NCBI GenBank assembly: GCA_020137815.1 | Contig: CM035357.1 | Coordinates: 1,136,974-1,200,973, forward strand | From: Hormiphora californensis | Lineage: Eukaryota > Ctenophora > Tentaculata > Cydippida > Pleurobrachiidae | DNA length: 64,000 bases | Direction: 5' to 3' | Part shown: piece after piece, positions 56,022-64,000 of the stretch | Position numbering within the stretch: the stretch's first letter is position 1 | How the letters are laid out: each line of letters starts with the position of its first letter | Notes under the pieces: generated by a model | Databases searched by the model: none | What the model was told of the DNA's origin: nothing | The model's input: the letters and a program-made list of their open reading frames with translations, nothing else | Program-made: the position numbers and the translations under genes

Positions 56022-56336
56022 TCAAAGTCCTGCTACTTCAGAAGAATCAGTTGACTCAATGAGAGTCTGTGTCTCTGATGTCGTATAGATCGGCGTCTTC
56101 TTTTTTAACTCCGTTTCCACGATTATTTGTAGCTTGTTCAAGGAATCCGTTACATGAGCCAGTCTTTTAGCCACGTTGTCGACTATTATGCTCGAATTGG
56201 AGGCCAAGGTTTTCGCTGCCTCTATATCAGATGCGTACATAGGCAAGATACGTTCATTTGTAGCCGTTATTGTTGATCTGATCTTCAGCAAACCTGCTAC
56301 CATGATGCTGGCCAGGATGAGCAGTGCTGATGTCGT
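56022..56336 (-). CDS. Minus-strand exon: membrane segment plus coiled coil, unknown
   Basis: The frame is open from ~56336 and includes a hydrophobic stretch ALLILASIMVAGLLKI, likely a transmembrane helix, followed by TITATNERILPMYASDIEAA, TLASNSSIIVDNVAKRLAHV and TDSLNKLQIIVETELKKK, heptad-like and helical. It ends SSEVAGL with a stop at 56022. The ATG inside the hydrophobic stretch (56303) could be a start, but an upstream exon is more likely. No family is recognised. Confidence 0.4.
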   Translation of the reverse strand, partial: TTSALLILASIMVAGLLKIRSTITATNERILPMYASDIEAAKTLASNSSIIVDNVAKRLAHVTDSLNKLQIIVETELKKKTPIYTTSETQTLIESTDSSEVAGL

Positions 56337-56397
56337 ATTGCTTCACGGTTCATTTCGCTGTTGATTGAAGAGCAGCGAAATTGCAACAAAATGTGTG

Positions 56398-56748
56398 TTA
56401 TGGGCGGGGGTTCTGTTCCGCACGTACAAACAAACACACAAACTTGGTGTTTATTGTTGCTATAGCAAAACGTGTAGTGGATCCTGCTAGCGGAAATTCC
56501 CGCCCTATAACGGATTGGATACATTGGATACATGGGATACGGATTGGATGCCGGTGGGTGTGATTCGGTTGGGCAGTCCGGATCATCTCAAATTGGATGT
56601 TCATCTCTTTATTCATCCTTTGGAGCTGGTGTATGATGCCGCCTTGTCTGGAAGCAAGGTTAAGATTGGTGTACCATATGATGTATAGGTTATGATCCGC
56701 TTCATCTTCTTCTCCGAAGCACAAAAATTCCTCGGGGATCGTCCCTCT
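56398..56748 (-). CDS. Minus-strand exon-like frame, unknown
   Basis: The frame includes EEFLCFGEEDEADHNLYIIW, then NLNLASRQGGIIHQLQRMNK and MNIQFEMIRTAQPNH. It lies between the other two minus-strand frames (56022-56336, 57412-57600) and might be spliced with them, but donor and acceptor phases are ambiguous: the acceptor near 56743 can serve two frames. After HRHP the sequence turns repetitive (ccaatccgtatcc, tgtatccaatgtatccaatc). Confidence 0.3.
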   Translation of the reverse strand, partial: RGTIPEEFLCFGEEDEADHNLYIIWYTNLNLASRQGGIIHQLQRMNKEMNIQFEMIRTAQPNHTHRHPIRIPCIQCIQSVIGREFPLAGSTTRFAIATINTKFVCLFVRAEQNPRP

Positions 56749-57411
56749 AACCGTTCATAAAAACATCAGTTCTGCCCCATTTCCTCCACTTCCTGAATTC
56801 TAGTAGGCGTTTCCTTTATTCTAGTAGGCGTTTCCTTCATATATATATACCTCATTACTATACTGGTGCCGACATGGTGGCCCGCTATACAAACATAAAT
56901 AAATATGCAATATATGTGTGATTAATTAATTATTTCACTGTCATACAGTGCACTTACGTGGCTAGGGGCAGTGCAAGTGTGCAATATATATACGCGACTC
57001 CATTTATACTACATAATATGCTGCTTTTCACATCCTTTTTGACCTTCAATTACAAATACTGGCCAGTATAATATAATTTTTCCGCCATAGCTCTTGTATA
57101 AAATGTAATCGATTTAGAAAATCTGACACACTTCAAATTAGCGATGGCATAAAATTTTAGAAAATATTATTTGCTATCCGAATGGTTCCAAAGATATCTT
57201 CTTCTACGGGGTGGGTGCCTTAAGAGGCTTTCGTTCCCCGTCCTGAATGATGTTGCCAAGCTGATTTGGCCCAAGGAGACTTGGGGAGCTGGTGCTATAC
57301 CTGGCCACAGGGGAGACTGCCCATTATCCAAAAAGATCACTGGTCATTGATCGTAATTTGTTGTGATCATTGTTCTTTGCTAAAACTATTTGCATTAACA
57401 TTTTAACAGCC
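56749..57411. other. No gene; dispersed repeat
   Basis: Contains a doubled tctagtaggcgtttccttt (56800-56840). At 57240-57300 is the inverted relative of the 17590-17640 repeat. Confidence 0.4.
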
Positions 57412-57600
57412 TCAAACCCGGAAGAGGTTGACGTTGTCCCTGTCTCTTTCCCACGCGATATTTGCTTCATGGGCCGCCGTTCTCAATCTCCTCAATCGTG
57501 AACCATTGTTTTGAGGTCTTTTAGACATGTGAGTACTTCGAACTCGGCCTTTCGCTTTGCTGTCTGTATGGAGTCCATCAGGAATTGCGCTTTGTGGCAT
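57412..57600 (-). CDS. Minus-strand hypothetical first exon
   Basis: ATG at 57600 opens MPQSAIPDGLHTDSKAKGRV, then MSKRPQNNGSRLRRLRTAAH and EANIAWERDRDNVNLFR. It is basic and protein-like, and reaches a possible donor (CGG|gtttga at 57417) just before its stop. It may be exon 1 of the minus-strand gene whose other exons lie at 56.0-56.75 kb. Unrecognised. Confidence 0.3.
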   Translation of the reverse strand: MPQSAIPDGLHTDSKAKGRVRSTHMSKRPQNNGSRLRRLRTAAHEANIAWERDRDNVNLFRV

Positions 57601-57989
57601 AATATAGCTCTTTTACATCTCCTCACAATCTGTCCTCAGTAGTGCCTTGAATGCCTCATCATTTTCATCGCAAAATACCCCCCCCCCATTGACTTTGGTT
57701 AATGCGCTCCATGAAACATTCCTGCCTAGTCAATTGACTCATTCGGCTATTCGAGTCAACTCTTTCTACTATACAGCAAGAAAGGTTGACTATGGATACA
57801 AGCCTTTTTACATCGTTAATGAGTCATTTAGTTTTGCCTTCTTCGCATAATCGATTATCACTGAATAATAATCGAAATGATAGTTAGTTGCAACCCTATT
57901 GCCTGTGGTGGTTCTTCGTCTGGTGTGTTTCTCTCAATTAATATAATGTGTTGTCGGGTAAAATTAGAATGTGTAGCACCATAGTTATA

Positions 57990-58070
<81 letters not shown>

Positions 58071-60616
58071 CTCTCTCTTACCTCTCTCTTACCTCTCTCT
58101 GCCCTTTCCCTAGTTTACAAAATACCGTTATCACTGCTTGCCAATTTACAGCCACATTATTATATGAGAGAGGGAAGGGAGAGAAACACGCAATTGCGGT
58201 GACGTATCTGTCCACAAAACTTGTAAACCAAAGGGAACCCATCCCTTTTAGGTATCACTTTAGTTTATTAGTATATTGCTACACCGTGCTACACTGAACT
58301 AAGTTTTTACCACAGCTGTTTTTGAGAAACCTAGCTTTTACATATTTTAGTTTTACCTCGATTAGATTTCTTGGCTATGACCGCTAGGGAAGCCCCGAGT
58401 GTGTTTGTATCAATGTAAAGTGTTCCAGTATCAATGTAAAGTGTCCCAGTATAAGATAATCGGTACACATGAATCGTCTCGTAATTCTAGTGACCGAGTT
58501 CAATATATGGCGGTATTAGAGGAGTGGGAGGCGAATGCTTCATCGTCACTCTGGCAACATTGTACGGGGCATTGAAATAACAAATTGAAACAACTTATTT
58601 CCAAACAAATGTTTCGATCAAATAAATAAATTCGTCCCCGGTGTCCCCTAATGGAACTGGTGTGGTTCCAGGTTCAATTAAATGGTTCAATCTTTGAATC
58701 TTTTCTGTGGGTCCCCTTTTTCTGGTTTACCACTGTCCGCTCAACGAAGTTTCCAAATTGTGAAAGCATGAAAAGGTGTGAGCTTCAACAGGGATTGAAC
58801 AGTTGGTATTAGGTGCTTCATAAATGTTTTTCTGGAATGAAGGGTAATATTATTAATAACGCTGAAAGGCTCATACCACAATATTGTGGTTGTTGCACTA
58901 ATGCTATACTTTTCCTGTTCTCTTTATCTACGTGAAAATGTTTTCACAATATCTCATGTTGAGTTGGTGGTCGAGTATGGGAACATAAACCCTGCGTTCG
59001 GGCTTTTTTACAAACGATTATTTTTGGATTATTTATTACATGCAATAGAAAACACCCCAGTTTTGGGGGCCTTTTCTTTATTAGTTGACTGATCCCACCA
59101 TTTAGTACGCCTTCAAATAAAATCAAATAAAATCTTAAAATAAAATCACTACAATTACCAATATTTCTCCGTTCAATCTGGTTTTGAACGTCCCTCCTGT
59201 CATTCCAACATAGCGTTGTTCCACTTTGGTTTGTTTGGTAGTAATTTTGCAGTGAGTACGGCAGAGTGAACATCATGTGTCCCCCCACCCTTGAAAGTGG
59301 CGATATCAGATAACCATGTAGCTTTGACCCATAACCACAACTAATTCCAGTGTTGTGTTGATAACCTCTCTACCATTATTTTGATTCTGTTGAGTTGCGT
59401 TTGAAGACTTCCAATTATTGGCGCATTCTGCTACTTGTCGACTTCCGGGTTAATTTCAAGAAATTGGCACAATCGATCTCTTTGCAATTTTCCTTTCCTA
59501 TATCACTATATGATTCTCCCCTTAGTTTCTCCAATCATCTCTCTCCTCTATTGATGCTTGTTTCCCTTCAAACAATGCCTTCTATTTATAATGACCACTT
59601 CCCGTATTGATTATCGTATTAACGATATATTTCCCAAAACCTCTCTCACAACATGCATCGTACAGCGGTTGTAGGACGTTTGAGTAGTGCAGTGTGTTAT
59701 ACTGATCACCGGTCTCCCTCGGTTGTGTACACGACCTGTCCGGACTGTAGAAGAACCAGCAACCTCCCCAGGTAAGAAGAAGCATTGTGTGCTGCATGCT
59801 ACCAGTTTTAGTATTTTAAAGAAACCCCCAATCAATAATAATTAGCTCATTGTTTAGGCTTTGGGCATTATATCTAGACCATTATGCCAACTGCTACATG
59901 ATTCCTCACTTTCCTCACTTTCTGATTGAGCATTTGGTCCAACAGGAGGCTGTTTTACCAGCTTTCTGGAGTTCCACCGCCTTGGTCTTGTTGTTTTTTG
60001 GTGCCATGGACCTTGGCTAGTACCTCAGAGTACTGTGCTGCGTGCTACCAGTTTTTATCATTTTAAAGAAAACAACAATCAACAATGATTATTGCCCTCG
60101 ATTGGGGTTTTATATTTGGAAAGTGGAATAACAGAGACGCAATAATTATCTTATTATTCATTGCGTATATTGTTTTCATCTTTTAGCTCTGCTGCTGCAG
60201 TGGTTATAAAATGAACATTTTTTTACATGGCTCGGAAAAGTAAAAGTTACCAATGTGGTTTTCTTGTTTTCTTATCTTTGTAGTTGATTGGTTAGTTCCC
60301 CAAGTGAAATTCCTTTCAACTGTTAAACGTGTATTAGTTGTCACGTCGAAAACACCGGGTATTGAAGACAACAGTCGAACAACTTATGTCGACCAGGTCC
60401 TTGCTTGGATTTTTCATGTTTGGAAAGCAGAATAGCAGGGACTAATATTTTTGGAACAAACATATCAAATGAGTCTGTCGTGGTCAACTTTATGACTTCT
60501 GATTCGAAGTGTTATATAACAGAATCAATAATTAATATGAGTGCTACCATGCACTGTACTATGCTTATTATATTCAAATTATGCTTTAATTATGCTGTCG
60601 AATTGTTTGTCGGAAA
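57601..60616. other. No supported gene
   Basis: A (CT)n run spans 57991-58067. Several 60-110-codon open frames occur but show no motif, splice support or repeat partner. A tatgccaactgctacatgattcctc-type unique sequence surrounds a duplicated phrase (tgctaccagtttt...attttaaagaaa at ~59797 and ~60040). Confidence 0.45.
57991..58067. repeat. (CT)n microsatellite
   Basis: A ~76-bp CT run followed by three tacctctctct units. Confidence 0.92.
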
Positions 60617-60814
60617 TCACCCGCCATTACAACCAGCTAGCCACCAGAACAATGTTGCTCCGGCTGCTAAGTTGTATCTTGAACCATTAACATCAATGGC
60701 CCTAAATGCATCGAGAGGGATCGTATTTGCAACATTTTCTATGTCCGTCTTTTTTTCTTCAACTTCTTCAACAAGCCGGAATTGGTACACCACGAAAAGT
60801 ATTGAGAAGAGCAA
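60617..60814 (-). CDS. Minus-strand exon-like frame with hydrophobic segment
   Basis: The frame reads LLFSILFVVYQFRLVEEVEE, then KKTDIENVANTIPLDAFRAI and GSRYNLAAGATLFWWLAG. A hydrophobic start followed by a charged helix resembles in style the membrane-plus-coiled-coil frame at 56022-56336, though no sequence similarity is clear. No ATG; a spliced exon is possible. Unrecognised. Confidence 0.3.
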   Translation of the reverse strand: MLFSILFVVYQFRLVEEVEEKKTDIENVANTIPLDAFRAIDVNGSRYNLAAGATLFWWLAGCNGG

Positions 60815-61200
60815 TACTTAACTTCCAAGCAAATCAAACGAAAGTGACACTGAATGGTGTTCCATTAGACTGAATCAAGGGTATCAGACCCTGGTAGTTG
60901 TGAACCCTTTAATTGTTTAGTAGGGGTCCCCTGTTTCACACAACGAAATATTTTGAAAATACTCAAATGATTGTGTGACATGGTCAACTTTAAGTATCTA
61001 ATGTCCTATATGTTTGATTGTCACTATCACACATTCTAAATTAGAAGGGTCTCTCTCCCGTATGATCATTTTCAATATCATAGTCACCTTCTTATGTTTA
61101 CTCCTCCAATCTCCATTACAGCAATGTTCTCAGAAACTCCCTTTTCATATTCAAATTATGTTATAAATTATAAAATATCCATATCCTAAATGTTTGATTT

Positions 61201-62651
61201 GGCACTGTTAGGAATGGCCGACACTAACAATTTTTTTGTTAGTGTTTTTTGTTAGTGACGTCACTAACAAAAAAATTGTTAGTGTTTTCACTAACAATTT
61301 TCACTAACAAAAAAATTGTTAGTGTTTTCACTAACAATTTTCACTAACAAAAATTTTGTTAGTGTTTTCACTAACAATTTTCACTAACAAAAATTTTGTT
61401 AGTGTTTCTAATTGGGGTGATATATATGGTTATGAGATACGATTCAGGGACGCCTTATTGGCAGTGTGAGACGATACGGGTTATGGAACATGATTCTGTG
61501 AAGCTTATTAGGATGGTTAGGCGACATGAGACACGATTCGGGGAAGGTTTTCTTCGTTTTTCCAGTAACGATACATGGAAAATGAAGATATTTGTGAGTA
61601 GACAAGAAATACACCAATTTCAAGAGAATAAAACTAAAACCACAAATCAAATAACTTGTCCACATTTAGTTGCTCTGTTGAAAGGCTCTCCATTTGAGAT
61701 ATTGCCAGTTTGGCGGATTTTGTGGCAGGTTCGTTCATCCGATTGTGTATGGTGTCGGGGAAGAGTGTGCAGAGCCGTCCAATGGGTCTGTAAACTCTCT
61801 TGTAAGTTCACTTCCTCATTATCAAGTAGGAGCGATATACTGGGAGCGATATACTGGGATACCGTCGTATCAGCTCACATTGTAAGCGGTTCTGCCGCTA
61901 ATGAGGTACACCGAATCGTGAGCACTGAGCCCCGATACGGGATACTGCTCACGATTCGGTGTGCCTCATTAGCAGCGGAACCTCTTACAACATCAACCGA
62001 TACGGGATACTGCTCACGATTCGGTGTACCTCATGCCGATACGTGATACCTCAAGTGCAGTGGTAATCGGTCTGTTTGATAACCGGATCATATGGTGCGG
62101 TAATTGGTTCATGTGCATGTGGCAGGGTGATAGGATCATATGGTGTGGTAATCGGTTCGTATTGTACTCCAATTGTTGGACAGAGCAACTAAATATGGAC
62201 AAGTTATTTGATTTGTGTTTTTAGTTTTATTCTCTTGAAATTGGTGTATTCCTTGTCTACTCACAAATATCTTCATTTTCCATGTATCGTTACTTGAAAA
62301 ACGAAGAAAACCTTCCCCGAATCGTGTCTCATGTCGCCTAACCATCCTAATAAGCTTCACCGAATCATGTTCCATAACCCGTATCGTCTCACACTGCCAA
62401 TAATGTGTCCCTGAATCGTATCTCATAACCATCACCCCAATTAGAAACACTAACAAAATTTTTGTTAGTGAAAATTGTTAGTGAAAACACTAACAAAATT
62501 TTTGTTAGTGAAAATTGTTAGTGAAAACACTAACAATTTTTTTGTTAGTGAAAATTGTTAGTGAAAACACTAACAATTTTTTTGTTAGTGACGTCACTAA
62601 CAAAAAACACTAACAAAAAAATTGTTAGTGTCGGCCATTCCTAACAGTGCC
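61201..62651. mobile_element. 1.45-kb palindromic element, 8-bp TSD TTTGATTT
   Basis: Ends GGCACTGTTAGGAATGGCCG and CGGCCATTCCTAACAGTGCC are flanked by TTTGATTT at 61193-61200 and 62652-62659. Each subterminus has ~180 bp of alternating cactaacaa/ttgttagtg words, so the array itself is made of palindromes. Inner arms (gagatacgattcagggacgc, ttattaggatggttaggcga) are inverted copies. The middle 61690-62200 is mostly unique, with gcgatatactgggat doubled and ccgatacgggatactgctca repeated. Confidence 0.9.
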
Positions 62652-62659
62652 TTTGATTT

Positions 62660-62970
62660 TCACAAGCATTCAATTGGGACCGTGGAAGTCGTACTCCTCT
62701 ATAGAGGTCCAAGAATCATCCACCGTACCCTCATCATCAGTACAATGATCAGATGATCCATTCTCTGACGCATCATCTTCAAGGAAGGGTAATATTTCCA
62801 AACACAATACATTCCAGGATATGGTTGGTACGTGGTGACTCAAGCCCTGATTTGACCCATTATATCCCACTGGCACGGCGCCAGGTAATACAAATGTAAT
62901 ATAGTAATGTGTGATCCTATCTTGTCCTTCCCCCTGAAATCGCTATGATGTGCTTACACTACTAGTATAC
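62660..62970. other. No gene recognised
   Basis: Minus-strand frame 62876-62670 (LEDDASENGSSDHCTDDEGT, DSWTSIEEYDFHGPN) is acidic and could be a short exon, but nothing supports it further. Confidence 0.3.
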
Positions 62971-64000
62971 CTCGACCAAAACGCGGAGTTTTTACGTCAG
63001 CCGACCCGAAACCGGATTAAATTTGGCCACCCGCTGGTCTCAGGGCCTCAGAACATGTCAAAATATGTTAATATTATCATTCTGGGTCATTTAGACCTTT
63101 TCATTACATGTAATCACCCTTTAATTACATGTAATTACATTTTAATTACATGTAATTACTTCCAATTACATTCCAATTACTTCAGCACCTCGAGAGCTTT
63201 CGAACGCACCCTAGAACACCTTTCTACTCCTTCCAATTACCGAGTTCTGTATACCCCTTATTTTGACTGTTTTTCGCGTCCTACCCCTTATAGGTTTGGG
63301 TATGGCCATCGCCACACCCCCTATACGTCGCGGGACCTCGAGACCTTTCCAACGAGCCATAGAACACCTCTCTACTACTTCAGGGGGCTTCAAAACTTTC
63401 ACTCTAAAAATATCTATGGTTATGGTTATGGTTATGGTTTATGGTTTACCTCGACCAAAACGCGGAGTTTTTACGTCAGCCGACCCGAAACCGGATTAAA
63501 GTTGGCCACCCGCTGGTCTCAGGGCCACAAAATATGTCAAAATATGTTTAAATTATCATTTGGGATCATGCAGACCTTTTAATTACATGTAATTACCCTT
63601 TAATTACATGTAATTACATTTTAATTACATGTAATTACTTCCAATTACATTCCAATTACTTCAGCACCTCGAGAGCTTTCGAACGCACCCTAGAACACCT
63701 TTCTACTCCTTCCAATTGCCGAGTTCTGTATACCCCTTATTTTGACTGTTTTTCGCGTCCTACCCCTTATAGGTTTGGGTATGGCCATCGCCACACCCCC
63801 TATACGTCGCGGGACCTCGAGACCTTTCCAACGAGCCATAGAACACCTCTCTACTACTTCAGGGGGCTTCAAAACTTTCACTCTAAAAATATCTATGGTT
63901 TTATGGTTTATGGTTTATGGTTACTCGACCAAAACGCGGAGTTTTTACGTCAGCCGACCCGAAACCAGATTAAATTTGGCCACCCGTTGGTCTCAGGGCC
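62971..64000. repeat. ~479-bp satellite, at least 2.2 tandem units, open at the window end
   Basis: Units start ctcgaccaaaacgcggagtt at 62971, 63450 and 63924 (periods 479 and 474). Each contains an attacatgtaattac sub-repeat and ends in ttatgg/tttatgg hexamer runs that vary between units. Divergence between units is low. Open frames of up to 210 codons cross unit borders and repeat in each unit, so they are not genes. Confidence 0.92.

Noticed and set aside
56022-57600. A single spliced minus-strand gene joining three frames
   Set aside because: Donor and acceptor phases allow more than one joining and no family match could decide, so the frames are listed separately at low confidence.
62950-63582. 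210-codon open frame at the right end
   Set aside because: It spans the border of satellite units and repeats in each unit; composition is repeat-derived.

Overview
The window is metazoan nuclear DNA. It has one well-supported, intact multi-exon gene set in a dense field of mobile-element debris. The evidence for an animal is a 15-exon selenocysteine-type thioredoxin reductase with canonical GT-AG introns and a type II SECIS element, together with Ty3/gypsy, Penelope, hAT and TA- or TTAA-targeting inverted-repeat elements and long (CT)n arrays. A non-model marine invertebrate, possibly a sponge, would fit, but nothing here fixes the phylum.

Layout. 0-9.1 kb: rearranged, frameshifted retroelement pieces, including a gypsy integrase carrying an in-frame 96-bp insertion and several copies of one repeat block. 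10.2-17.5 kb: a tandem family of decayed two-gene units, an unrecognised basic protein (here called U1) followed by a TRF4/TUTase-like nucleotidyltransferase; a 1.04-kb TTAA palindrome sits behind one unit and its truncated copy behind the next. 17.5-28.7 kb: fold-back elements, a 1.55-kb terminal-inverted-repeat (TIR) element enclosing an exon-like sequence, spacerless palindromes, a Penelope fragment with a GIY-YIG endonuclease, and orphan exons. 28.7-44.2 kb: the thioredoxin reductase gene, whose intron 6 holds two very large palindromes (1.54 and 3.28 kb). 44.2-46.7 kb: a tandem duplication of the gene's 3' end, one copy split by a 790-bp DNA element. 46.7-61.2 kb: miniature inverted-repeat elements (MITEs), hAT and non-LTR fragments, one intact intronless ORF at 51.4 kb and minus-strand orphan exons. 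61.2-64 kb: a 1.45-kb palindromic element with an 8-bp target-site duplication (TSD), then a ~479-bp satellite that runs off the window.

Functionally, only thioredoxin reductase can be assigned a cellular role with confidence: NADPH-dependent reduction of thioredoxin through FAD, an N-terminal CxxxxC and a C-terminal Cys-Sec pair. Candidates for an undescribed system are the linked U1-nucleotidyltransferase units, the 231-233-bp MITE family with a constant core motif, and the giant palindromes inside the thioredoxin reductase introns.
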